This document shows, in pieces, positions 1 to 7,613 of a stretch of 64,000 nt of DNA. The number at the start of each line of letters is the position of its first letter. Positions within the stretch are counted from its first letter, which is position 1. Origin of the DNA: Tardiphaga sp. vice304 (GTDB taxonomy: Bacteria > Pseudomonadota > Alphaproteobacteria > Rhizobiales > Xanthobacteraceae); NCBI RefSeq assembly GCF_007018905.1, contig NZ_CP041402.1, positions 3,584,001 through 3,648,000 on the forward strand, in the 5' to 3' direction. The position numbers and the translations under genes are program-made. The notes under the pieces are model-generated. The model ran no database searches. It worked only from the letters and a program-made list of their open reading frames with translations, and was not told where the DNA came from.

Positions 1-720
1 CAATGGCGACAGGGCCGCATCTTCCTCGCCGGCGATGCAGCGCACCAGCAGCCGCCCTTCATCGGCCAGGGCATGTGCCAGGGCATTCGCGACGTCGTCA
101 ATCTGGCATGGAAGCTCGACCGTGTTCTCACGGGCCGCTCCGGCGACGTAGTGCTCGACAGTTACGGCGAGGAACGCAGCACGCATGTTCGCGAGCTGAC
201 GTCGCGGATCAAGGCGATCGGCCATGTGATCTGCGAGCGCGATCCGGTCGCGGCCGATGCGCGCGACGCTCGCATCCTCGCGGAGGGCGGCGGTCAGCCA
301 CGCACCGTGACCCGCCAGGAAATCGTGCCACCGCTGCAGGCCGGCCTGCTGGCGCATCCGCTTCATCCGGCGCACGGCACGTTGTTTCCGCAGCCCTGGA
401 TCCGCGCGGCAACGGGTGTGCAGTTGCTCGATGTCGTCGCGGGCACCGGATGGCGATTGGTACTGGACGCGCGAAGCGGCCCGGAGCTTTTTCCGGCGCA
501 GCAGGCAGAACTTGCGCGACTGGGCGTGCGCCCGATCCGGATCGGCCCGGACAGCGACAACACTGCGCTGGTCGAAAAAGACGACGTCGTTGCCGGCTGG
601 TTCGAACGCCACGGCTGCGTCGCGGCACTGGTGCGCCCCGATCATTACGTCTTCGGCGTCGTCAGCGATCTGGCAATGCTTGACGACCAGCTCGGCCAGT
701 TGGCGATCGCTTTGCAATGA
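1..720 (+). CDS. FAD-dependent aromatic hydroxylase, C-terminal part (MhpA-like)
   Basis: The reading frame is open from base 1, so only the last 239 residues are present; the family is usually about 500-600 residues. The visible start holds the second FAD-binding motif of the p-hydroxybenzoate hydroxylase fold (GRIFLAGDAAHQQPPFIGQG), followed by the typical RDVVNLAWKL helix. The end is the thioredoxin-like C-terminal domain seen in 3-(3-hydroxyphenyl)propionate and related phenol hydroxylases. Family role: NAD(P)H- and FAD-dependent ring hydroxylation in the cytoplasm. An FAH-family hydrolase and a solute-binding protein follow on the same strand, which suits an aromatic-acid catabolic cluster. 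The exact substrate cannot be read from this fragment. Confidence 0.85.
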   Translation, partial: QWRQGRIFLAGDAAHQQPPFIGQGMCQGIRDVVNLAWKLDRVLTGRSGDVVLDSYGEERSTHVRELTSRIKAIGHVICERDPVAADARDARILAEGGGQPRTVTRQEIVPPLQAGLLAHPLHPAHGTLFPQPWIRAATGVQLLDVVAGTGWRLVLDARSGPELFPAQQAELARLGVRPIRIGPDSDNTALVEKDDVVAGWFERHGCVAALVRPDHYVFGVVSDLAMLDDQLGQLAIALQ

Positions 721-790
721 CCCGCCAACGAAGCTGTGACGTTTCACACATCCATCGCCGCCACGCGATTTCTCCAACGAGGACGAAACC

Positions 791-1639
791 ATGAGATTGG
801 CAAGCTTCAAGATCGGCAGCAACAGCACCTGGGGTTTGATCGAGGGTGACGACGCGCTCGACATTGGCTCGGTCGTGAAGGACCGCTATCCCGATCTGAA
901 ATCCGCCATCGCGGCCGATGCGCTGGCGGCCGTGGCCGACGCCGCGCGCGACGCCAAGCGTTACCCGACGGCCGCCATCCATTGGCTGCCGGTGATCCCA
1001 AACCCCGACAAGATCCTTTGCATCGGCCTCAACTACGAGACGCACCGCAAGGAGACCGGCCGCTCCGAAGTCGAGAACCCCACCGTGTTCGGCCGCTTCG
1101 CCAACAGCCAGACTGGACATCTCGCCGACATCATCCGGCCGAAGCTGTCGACCCATCTCGACTATGAGGGCGAGCTCGCGATCATCATCGGCAAACCCGG
1201 CCGCCACATCACCCGGGCAGACGCGTGGAGCCATATCGCCGGCTACGCCTGCTACAATGAAGGCAGCGTGCGCGACTTCCAGCGTCACACGCATCAGTTC
1301 ACGCCCGGCAAGAATTTTCCGGAGACCGGCGCGTTCGGGCCGTGGATGATGACGCCGGACGAACTCGGCGACGTCAAGCCGTTGCGGCTGCAGACCCGCA
1401 TCAATGGCCAGATCGTGCAGGACGCAACCATCGATCAGATGATCTTCGATATTCCGCGCCAGATCGAATATTGCTCGTCGTTCACGCGGCTGGAGCCCGG
1501 CGACGTGATCGTCACCGGCACGCCGGGCGGCGTTGGCGCCAAGCGCACCCCGCCGCTGTGGCTGAAGCCCGGCGATATCGTCGAAGTCGAGATCGACAGA
1601 CTCGGCGTGCTGCGCAACGGCGTCGCCGACGAAATCTGA
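791..1639 (+). CDS. Fumarylacetoacetate hydrolase family protein
   Basis: 282 residues; the ATG follows a GAGGA ribosome site. The FAH fold is clear from the ILCIGLNYETH start of the domain (near residue 75), the metal-binding DYEGELA segment, the NEGSVRDFQ stretch and the GDVIVTGTPGGVG motif near residue 240. Members cleave or isomerise oxo-dicarboxylates such as fumarylpyruvate, acylpyruvates or homoprotocatechuate ring-cleavage products. Its place 70 bp behind an aromatic hydroxylase suggests a late step of ring degradation. The substrate is inferred from context only. A second, exported-looking FAH paralogue lies at 20253-21047. Confidence 0.88.
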   Translation: MRLASFKIGSNSTWGLIEGDDALDIGSVVKDRYPDLKSAIAADALAAVADAARDAKRYPTAAIHWLPVIPNPDKILCIGLNYETHRKETGRSEVENPTVFGRFANSQTGHLADIIRPKLSTHLDYEGELAIIIGKPGRHITRADAWSHIAGYACYNEGSVRDFQRHTHQFTPGKNFPETGAFGPWMMTPDELGDVKPLRLQTRINGQIVQDATIDQMIFDIPRQIEYCSSFTRLEPGDVIVTGTPGGVGAKRTPPLWLKPGDIVEVEIDRLGVLRNGVADEI

Positions 1640-1646
1640 TGCGTTA

Positions 1647-1672
1647 GCGACGGCCTGCACGCAGGCCGTCGC
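1647..1672. other. Strong hairpin after the FAH gene
   Basis: GCGACGGCCTGC and GCAGGCCGTCGC are perfect 12-base complements with only two bases between them, just after the FAH stop codon. No T-run follows, so it is not a classical intrinsic terminator. It could stabilise or attenuate the transcript before the binding-protein gene. Confidence 0.5.
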
Positions 1673-1748
1673 AGCAGCGCTCGACTATCCCGATCGAAAA
1701 TGCCTCAAGCGATACCAAATCGCAGGCCATACCATCCAGGAGGATACC

Positions 1749-2726
1749 ATGCTCAAGCCGACTTACCTTGCACTGCTGACCGGCGCCGTGCTCGGACTAG
1801 CTCCACCGGCGCATGCGCAATCATGGCCGACGCGGCCCATCACCGTCGTGGTATCGCAGGCCGCCGGCAACAGCCCGGACGTGCTGTGCCGCATCATCGT
1901 CGACAAAATCGGCCGGGCGCTCGGGCAGCAATTCGTCGTCGAAAACCGCACCGGCGCCGCCAATCTGGTCGGCACCCAGACCGTCGCGCGCGCCGCGCCG
2001 GATGGCTACACATTCCTGTTCGCCACTTCGGCCGCGCTGGTGACCAATCCCTACACCTTCAAGAAGCTGCCTTACGATCCGATCAAGGATTTCGTGCCGG
2101 TGGCGATGGTGGCGCGCAGCAACCATGTGCTGCTGGTCAATCCCGACGTCAAGGCCAACACCCTGGCGGAGCTGATCGCGCTGGAGAAAGCCACCCCGGG
2201 CTCGCTGACCATGGCGATCGACGGCACGCGCAACATCTCCGGCCTGATCGCACAATCCATCAACAAGCAGGCCGGAACCGGTTTCGTGCTGGTGCCCTAC
2301 AACACCAACACCAATGCCGTGCAGGACATCGTCACCGGGCGCATTCAGGTCACGATCCAGTCCGCCTCGGTGGCCGAGCCTTTCATCGCATCCAAATCGC
2401 TGCGCCCGCTGGCCGTCGCCGGCAGCGCGCGGATCGCCTCGCTGCCGGACGTGCCGGCCATTGCAGAAACCTTGCAGAGCGTCGACCTGCAGGGCTGGTT
2501 CATGTTCATGGCGCCGGCCGGCACACCGCCGGAGATCGTCCAGAAACTCAGTGCCGAAGTCGCACGCGCCATCAACTCACCGGAAGTTCAGGAGCGCGCG
2601 CCCACCCTCGGCTTCGACCTCCGCGTCGGCGATGCGGTGACGCCCGGCGGGGCCAAAAAATTCCTGGACGCCGAGCTGGCCAGTACCGGCAAGGCCATCC
2701 AGAGTCTCGGCATCCAGCCGGAGTAA
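1749..2726 (+). CDS. Tripartite tricarboxylate transporter substrate-binding protein (TctC/Bug family)
   Basis: 325 residues with an AGGAGG ribosome site. A Sec signal peptide ends about residue 24 (APPAHAQS). The mature protein opens with WPTRPITVVV, then has GQQFVVENRTGAANLVG and RAAPDGYTFLF, signature segments of Bug/TctC periplasmic proteins. Such proteins bind carboxylates, often aromatic or small di/tricarboxylates, for a TctAB membrane carrier or act as orphan sensors. No TctA or TctB gene is present downstream, where the opposite-strand tgt follows. Given the two catabolic genes before it, an aromatic or ring-cleavage acid ligand is a reasonable inference. Confidence 0.9.
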   Translation: MLKPTYLALLTGAVLGLAPPAHAQSWPTRPITVVVSQAAGNSPDVLCRIIVDKIGRALGQQFVVENRTGAANLVGTQTVARAAPDGYTFLFATSAALVTNPYTFKKLPYDPIKDFVPVAMVARSNHVLLVNPDVKANTLAELIALEKATPGSLTMAIDGTRNISGLIAQSINKQAGTGFVLVPYNTNTNAVQDIVTGRIQVTIQSASVAEPFIASKSLRPLAVAGSARIASLPDVPAIAETLQSVDLQGWFMFMAPAGTPPEIVQKLSAEVARAINSPEVQERAPTLGFDLRVGDAVTPGGAKKFLDAELASTGKAIQSLGIQPE

Positions 2727-2873
2727 GCCGCACTTGGCGGGATCGGATGTGCCAGCACGCGGTGCAGCCGATCCCGCTCCAGCGATTGGGGCGTACCTCG
2801 CTTGCGGGCAGACATGGCGCAGCGTGAGGCGGATCGGCTTTCCAGGGAAGCGGCGTCGCGCGGCTGAGCCCGA

Positions 2874-4007
2874 TCAGCGCGGCGCGATGTCGCCCTGCGC
2901 CCAGCCGGCACGGGTGCGTTCGCGAAATTCGGCGAAAGTGCCTTCCGCGATCGCCGCGCGGATGCCCTGCATCAGGCTTTGATAGTAGGCGATGTTGATT
3001 TCCGACAGCAGCATCGCGCCTAGCGTTTCGCCGGAGCGCACCAGATGGTGGATGTAGGCGCGCGAATAATCCCGCGTCGCCGGCCACGGGCTTTCCTCGT
3101 CGAGCGGACGGGGATCGTCGATGTGCCGGGCGTTGCGCATGTTGAGCTGGCCGTGGCGGGTGAAGGCCATGCCGTGGCGGCCGTTGCGGGTCGGCATCAC
3201 GCAGTCGAACATGTCGACGCCGCGCGCCACCGCCTCCAGCATGTCGTCCGGCGTGCCGACGCCCATCAGATAGCGCGGGCGGTCGCTTGGCAGGATCGGC
3301 ACCACCTCCTCGATCATCGCCAGCATGACGTCCTGCGGCTCGCCAACCGCAAGGCCGCCGATCGCGTAACCGTGGAAGCCGATGTCGACCAGACCCTGCG
3401 CGCTTGAGCGGCGCAGCGCCGGCACGTCGCCGCCCTGGCCGATGCCGAACAGCATGTAGCCATCGGGCGCACTCTCGAAGGCGCGCTTGCAACGCTCGGC
3501 CCAGCGCAACGACAGCTGCATGGCGCGGTCGATGTCGGCGTGCTCGGCCGGCAGCCGCACGCATTCGTCGAGCTGCATCGCGATGTCGGAATTCAGCAGC
3601 CGCTGGATCTCTATGGCGCGCTCCGGCGTGAGCTCAAACTTGGCGCCGTCGATATGCGAGCGGAAGGTGACGCCCTGCTCCGTGACTTTTCGCAATTGCG
3701 CCAGCGACATCACCTGGAAGCCGCCGGAATCGGTCAGCATCGGTCCGTTCCAGGTGGTGAACTTTTGCAGGCCGCCAAGCGCCGCGATCCGCTCCGCACC
3801 AGGCCGCAGCATCAAATGATAGGTATTCCCCAGCACGATGTCGGCGCCGGCGTCGCGCACTTCGCGCCAGTGCAGTCCCTTCATGGCGCCGAGCGTGCCG
3901 ACCGGCATGAAGGCCGGCGTGCGAACCTCGCCATGCGGCGTGGTCAGTTTGCCGAGGCGTGCGGGGCCATCGGTACCTAACAGTTCGAAATGATTGGCAA
4001 CGGTCAT
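2874..4007 (-). CDS. tgt: Queuine tRNA-ribosyltransferase (TGT)
   Basis: 377 residues. The enzyme exchanges guanine 34 of GUN-anticodon tRNAs for the queuosine precursor preQ1. The nucleophile region is intact: [11 protein letters not shown] near residue 93 and [13 protein letters not shown] near residue 265. It overlaps the end of queA by four bases (ATGA), so the two consecutive enzymes of queuosine synthesis are translationally coupled. Oddity: the usual CxCxxC zinc motif before the RAYIHH segment reads SPWPAT, so all three zinc cysteines are absent although the histidines remain. Family membership is certain; whether zinc is bound is open. Confidence 0.95.
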   Translation of the reverse strand: MTVANHFELLGTDGPARLGKLTTPHGEVRTPAFMPVGTLGAMKGLHWREVRDAGADIVLGNTYHLMLRPGAERIAALGGLQKFTTWNGPMLTDSGGFQVMSLAQLRKVTEQGVTFRSHIDGAKFELTPERAIEIQRLLNSDIAMQLDECVRLPAEHADIDRAMQLSLRWAERCKRAFESAPDGYMLFGIGQGGDVPALRRSSAQGLVDIGFHGYAIGGLAVGEPQDVMLAMIEEVVPILPSDRPRYLMGVGTPDDMLEAVARGVDMFDCVMPTRNGRHGMAFTRHGQLNMRNARHIDDPRPLDEESPWPATRDYSRAYIHHLVRSGETLGAMLLSEINIAYYQSLMQGIRAAIAEGTFAEFRERTRAGWAQGDIAPR

Positions 4008-5086
4008 GAGGAGCGTTTATCCGGAAACAGCAGGCTGGCGTCGCCATAGGAATAGAACCGATAGCCCGACGCGATGGCGTGTGCATAGGCCTTCGTCATG
4101 GTTTCGAAGCCGGCGAAGGCCGAGACCAGCATGAACAGCGTCGATTTGGGCAGATGAAAATTGGTCAGCAGCAGGTCCACGGCGCGAAACCGGTAGCCCG
4201 GCGTGATGAAGATCGCGGTGTCGTCGGCAAACGGATGGATCACGTTGTCCTCGGTCGCCGCACTCTCCAGCAGCCGTAGCGAGGTGGTGCCGACCGCGAC
4301 GACACGGCCGCCGGCCGCGCGCGCGGCGTTCAGCGCATCCGCGGTCTCGCGCGAGATCGTGCCCCACTCCGAATGCATCTTGTGTTCGGCGGTGTCGTCG
4401 ACCTTGACCGGCAGGAAGGTGCCGGCACCGACATGCAGTGTCACCCGGTGCAGCCCGACGCCGCGTGCCTTGAGGGCCGCCTCCAGCGCCGGGGTGAAAT
4501 GCAAGCCGGCGGTCGGCGCCGCCACCGCGCCGTCCTTCGTCGCGAACATGGTTTGGTAATCTTCGGTATCGCGCGCGTCCGGCGTGCGGCGGGCGGCGAT
4601 ATAGGGCGGCAGCGGCGGCGCGCCCAGTTCGGCGATCGCCTGATCGAGCGCCGGGCCGTGGAACACGAAGGCCAGCGTGACCTCGCCGGCGTCGCCCTTG
4701 GCCTCGACCACGGCATCGAGATGGCCGAGCAGGCAGACGCGACCCTCGCTGCCGAAGCGGATGGTGTCACCGGGCACGAGCCGCTTGGCGGGCTTCACCA
4801 GCGCCTGCCAGCGCGCGCCGTCGAGCCGCTTGATCAGCGTGGCGTCGATCTTCGTCTCCGGCTCGCGGCCGATGCGGCGGCCGGCGAGCTGGGCGGAAAT
4901 CACCTTGGTATCATTGACCACGAGCTGGTCGCCGGGCCGCAGCCAGTCCGGCAGGTCGGCGACGGTGTGGTCGTGCAATTCAGCGCCCGGCTGCACCACC
5001 AGCAGCCGCGCTGAATCGCGCGGGCTGGCGGGGCGCAGCGCGATGTTTTCGGGCGGCAGATGGAAATCGAAAAGGTCGGTGCGCAT
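4004..5086 (-). CDS. queA: S-adenosylmethionine:tRNA ribosyltransferase-isomerase
   Basis: 360 residues from [19 protein letters not shown]. An upstream in-frame start would add 25 residues that do not resemble the family and run into an intergenic repeat, so the ATG at 5086 is preferred. QueA transfers and isomerises the ribosyl part of SAM onto preQ1 in tRNA, giving epoxyqueuosine. Family segments seen are [30 protein letters not shown] and the C-terminal YRFYSYGDA. Genes run cyclophilin, cyclophilin, queA, tgt on this strand, the last two overlapping. Confidence 0.96.
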   Translation of the reverse strand: MRTDLFDFHLPPENIALRPASPRDSARLLVVQPGAELHDHTVADLPDWLRPGDQLVVNDTKVISAQLAGRRIGREPETKIDATLIKRLDGARWQALVKPAKRLVPGDTIRFGSEGRVCLLGHLDAVVEAKGDAGEVTLAFVFHGPALDQAIAELGAPPLPPYIAARRTPDARDTEDYQTMFATKDGAVAAPTAGLHFTPALEAALKARGVGLHRVTLHVGAGTFLPVKVDDTAEHKMHSEWGTISRETADALNAARAAGGRVVAVGTTSLRLLESAATEDNVIHPFADDTAIFITPGYRFRAVDLLLTNFHLPKSTLFMLVSAFAGFETMTKAYAHAIASGYRFYSYGDASLLFPDKRSS

Positions 5087-5111
5087 GGCGCTGTCGCGGT
5101 TCCTAAAACGT

Positions 5112-5162
5112 GGATGCCCGGCACATCTAGCGAAGCAGCGCTTCGCGCGATGGCCGGGCATG
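5112..5162. repeat. Short dispersed inverted repeat (GATGCCCGGC type)
   Basis: GATGCCCGGC and GCCGGGCAT form the arms of a stem whose top carries AGCGAAGC/GCTTCGCG. It lies in the gap between a cyclophilin gene and queA. Its form matches the short intergenic palindromes common in Bradyrhizobium-type genomes; it could fold in the transcript. Confidence 0.6.
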
Positions 5163-5185
5163 ACGTCGTCTGATGGTTGCGAGGG

Positions 5186-5653
5186 TTACGCCGCGGCGTC
5201 CGCGGCCATGTGGGCCTTGATGATCTTGTCGGGATTCTGCACCGGCTCGCCGCGCTTGATCTTATCGACATTCTCCATGCCCTCGGTGACCTTGCCCCAC
5301 ACCGTGTACTGCTTGTTGAGGAACGAGGCGTCGTCGAAGCAGATGAAGAACTGGCTGTCGCCGGAATCCGGGCTCGCGGCGCGAGCCATCGACAGCGTGC
5401 CGCGGACGTGCGGCTCATTGTTGAATTCGGCCTTCAGCTTCTGGCCGGAGCCGCCGGTGCCGGTGCCCTGCGGGCAGCCGGTCTGCGCCATGAAGCCTTC
5501 GATGACGCGGTGGAACACGATGCCGTCATAGAAGCCTTCGCGCACCAGCTCCTTGATTCGGGCGACATGGCCGGGTGCCAGGTCGGGGCGCATCTCGATG
5601 GTAACATTGCCCTGGGTGGTTTCGAGGATCAGCGTGTTTTCGGTAGCAGCCAT
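5186..5653 (-). CDS. Peptidyl-prolyl cis-trans isomerase, cytoplasmic cyclophilin
   Basis: 155 residues, a single cyclophilin domain with no signal peptide. The catalytic segments FHRVIEGFMAQTGCPQG (about residue 45) and SQFFICF (about 102) are present. It speeds proline isomerisation during protein folding in the cytoplasm. It sits 51 bp after a second, exported cyclophilin, which suggests duplication followed by division of labour between compartments. Both precede queA-tgt on the same strand, the usual order in this family. Confidence 0.94.
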   Translation of the reverse strand: MAATENTLILETTQGNVTIEMRPDLAPGHVARIKELVREGFYDGIVFHRVIEGFMAQTGCPQGTGTGGSGQKLKAEFNNEPHVRGTLSMARAASPDSGDSQFFICFDDASFLNKQYTVWGKVTEGMENVDKIKRGEPVQNPDKIIKAHMAADAAA

Positions 5654-5704
5654 GGTGAATCTCTTTCGTTAGACGGAAGGTTGGAGGCGGCGAAGCATCG
5701 CCGG

Positions 5705-6283
5705 TTACTTGATGTCGGAGGCGACCTGGACCTTGATCATCTTGTCGGGATCGGTGACGGCGCCGCTCTGCGAGCCGGCCGGGGCCTTCTTGATCTTGTC
5801 GACGACGTCCATGCCGGACACGACTTCGCCGACCACGGTGTATTTGCCGTTCAGGCCGGGGTTCTCGCCGAGCATGATGAAGAACTGCGAATTCGCCGAA
5901 TCTTCCGAGGCGCTGCGGGCCATGCCGACGATGCCGCGCTTGTAGGGGGTCGGCGAGAACTCGGCCTTCAGGTTCGGATATTTCGAGCCGCCGGTGCCGT
6001 TGAAATTCTGGCCGTCGCCGGTCTGCGCCATGAAGCCGTCCATCACGCGATGGAACGGCACGTTGTTGTAGTAGCCTTCGCGGGCGAGCTGTTTCATGCG
6101 CTCGGCATGCTTCGGCGCCAGATCGGCACGCAGCTTGAACACGATACGGCCCTTGGTGGTATCGATGACGATGGCATTGGCCTTGTCGAGGCCGGCGGGC
6201 AGCGGCGCGGTCGCGGCGGGCGCCTGGGCCAGAGCGGGCGCGGCGACAAGCAGCGCCGCAGCAAATGCGAGAATGCGGATCAT
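5705..6283 (-). CDS. Peptidyl-prolyl cis-trans isomerase, exported cyclophilin
   Basis: 192 residues. The first 19 form a Sec signal peptide (MIRILAFAAALLVAAPALA, then QAP), so the enzyme should act in the periplasm. The cyclophilin core has FHRVMDGFMAQTGDGQ and SQFFIML. It differs from the downstream cytoplasmic copy by this leader and by a loop rich in G and N after the active-site arginine. coaD lies 77 bp upstream on the same strand. Confidence 0.94.
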   Translation of the reverse strand: MIRILAFAAALLVAAPALAQAPAATAPLPAGLDKANAIVIDTTKGRIVFKLRADLAPKHAERMKQLAREGYYNNVPFHRVMDGFMAQTGDGQNFNGTGGSKYPNLKAEFSPTPYKRGIVGMARSASEDSANSQFFIMLGENPGLNGKYTVVGEVVSGMDVVDKIKKAPAGSQSGAVTDPDKMIKVQVASDIK

Positions 6284-6359
6284 GGGAACTCCGGATCAGA
6301 GAAAGCCGGTCAACCGGCAGTGGACTTCAGGCAAACTTGGTTTTTCAGCGAACTTGAAA

Positions 6360-6854
6360 TCAAGCGAACTTTGATTTCAAGCTCTTGGCAACCGCCGGCG
6401 GCACGAAGGCCGAGACGTCGCCGCCCATCGCTGCGATTTGCCGCACCAGTGTGGCGGTGATCGGGCGGACACCGACGGACGCCGGAAGAAATACCGTCTG
6501 CACCGACGGCATCATCGTCTCGTTCATGCCGGCAATCTGCATCTCGTAATCGAGGTCGGTGCCGTCGCGCAGGCCGCGGATCAGGATGGTGGCGCCTGCC
6601 CGCTCGGCCGCGGTGATGGTGAGGTTGTCGTAAGTGGTGCAATCGAACGCGCAACCGCTAGCGGAGGCGATCGGCGCGAACACGTTCTCGACCATCGCCA
6701 GCCGCTCTTCCGTGGTGAACAACGGCTTCTTGCCGGGGTGCACGCCAATCGCGACGATCAGGCGATCGCACAGGCCGACGGCATGGCGGACCACGTCGAG
6801 ATGGCCGTTGGTGACGGGGTCGAAGGAGCCGGGATAGAGCGCGATACGGGGCAT
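6360..6854 (-). CDS. coaD: Phosphopantetheine adenylyltransferase
   Basis: 164 residues starting [20 protein letters not shown]; an upstream start would add 29 unrelated residues. CoaD makes dephospho-CoA from 4'-phosphopantetheine and ATP. The nucleotidyltransferase TNGH motif (HxGH type) is near residue 16, and the C-terminal helix region with [12 protein letters not shown] is present. Length is normal for the family. It heads the coaD, two cyclophilins, queA, tgt run. Confidence 0.96.
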   Translation of the reverse strand: MPRIALYPGSFDPVTNGHLDVVRHAVGLCDRLIVAIGVHPGKKPLFTTEERLAMVENVFAPIASASGCAFDCTTYDNLTITAAERAGATILIRGLRDGTDLDYEMQIAGMNETMMPSVQTVFLPASVGVRPITATLVRQIAAMGGDVSAFVPPAVAKSLKSKFA

Positions 6855-7172
6855 GGCTTCGTCTACCGCGCCTGGCTTAAAGCCGCAAGCCGGGTTGGTT
6901 CCCGCGAAATCGTCTATCACCCCGGTGTTTATTTTCAGCACTGAATCGAACCGGAGCGGGGGTCACCGCGTCTATTCCGGGAGATCGCGACGACGCTGAA
7001 AACACTGGACTTTCCGAGCCCATGTGTCGTCGCCGAGAAATGAACGACACACAGGGGGATGGGATGAAACCCGATTGTGTGGCGACGACAACTTCCTGAA
7101 ACCGGCCCTGATTATTCAGGCAGGAAAGGGAAAAAACACCGGGCCTCAGGGCCCATCCGACAGGGGACCGTC
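6855..7172. other. 318-bp intergenic stretch with a wide inverted repeat
   Basis: Between divergent coaD and a small secreted-protein gene. TGTCGTCGCC (7025-7034) is repeated as its exact complement GGCGACGACA (7081-7090), enclosing 46 bases that include a G5 run. The stretch should carry promoters for both genes and perhaps a leader structure for the small gene. I recognise no known riboswitch or RNA family here. Confidence 0.4.
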
Positions 7173-7430
7173 ATGATCAAAGCTATTTCCGCCATTGCCG
7201 TTGCAGCTTTCATCGCCGCCGCTCTCACCGTTCTCCCGGGTTTCGCCCCGAAGGTCGAGGCGTCCGTGCCGGTGGCCCTGGCGAAGGGCGACCGCCTCGA
7301 CATCAAGCCGGTTGGCCGCAGCTGCTCCGAGCAAGCCTGGCCGAACTTCGAGGCCTCCTGCCTGCGCCGCGCCGAAACCCGGACCGCCAAGATCCGCGAA
7401 GCCCGCCTCGTCACCGCCGAGCGCAAGTAA
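7173..7430 (+). CDS. Small exported protein of unknown function
   Basis: 85 residues from the ATG at 7173, preceded by GGGGA. The first about 31 residues are a hydrophobic signal peptide (MIKAISAIAVAAFIAAALTV). The mature part of about 50 residues has two cysteines (GRSCSEQAWPNFEASC) that could form a disulphide, then a basic end rich in R and K. I do not recognise a named family; similar small secreted proteins with a CxxQxWPxxxxxC core are common in rhizobia. It is followed directly by a clear terminator, so it is a single-gene unit. Confidence 0.7.
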   Translation: MIKAISAIAVAAFIAAALTVLPGFAPKVEASVPVALAKGDRLDIKPVGRSCSEQAWPNFEASCLRRAETRTAKIREARLVTAERK

Positions 7431-7453
7431 CCTTCGCACCGCAACATCCCATC

Positions 7454-7484
7454 AAAAAGCCCCCGGTTTCGCCGGGGGCTTTTT
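7454..7484 (+). terminator. Intrinsic terminator of the small exported protein gene
   Basis: AAAAAGCCCCCGG, loop TTTCG, then CCGGGGGCTTTTT: a G+C-rich stem flanked by A and T runs, 23 bp after the stop codon. It would also work in the other direction. Confidence 0.9.
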
Positions 7485-7510
7485 GATTCCTGGGTAGGTC
7501 ACTGCCCCCT

Positions 7511-7606
7511 CCCCGTCATTGCGAGGAGCGAAGCGACGCGGCAATCCAGAAGGCGGCAAGCAAAGACTGGATTGCTTCGTCGCAAGGGCTCCTCGCAATG
7601 ACGGGG
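7511..7606. repeat. Dispersed palindromic repeat, CCGTCATTGCGAGG family
   Basis: Starts CCCCGTCATTGCGAGG and ends with its complement CCTCGCAATGACGGGG; inner arms GGCAATCCAG and CTGGATTGC also pair. A second member lies at 26035-26155. It sits just after the end of gyrA. This is the well-known intergenic palindrome type of Bradyrhizobium-like genomes, mobile in evolutionary terms but without its own gene. Confidence 0.85.
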
Positions 7607-7613
7607 AGAGGCC

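Noticed and set aside
7511..7606. CRISPR or phage attachment site
   Set aside because: A single palindromic repeat with other copies scattered in the window, no spacer array and no integrase.
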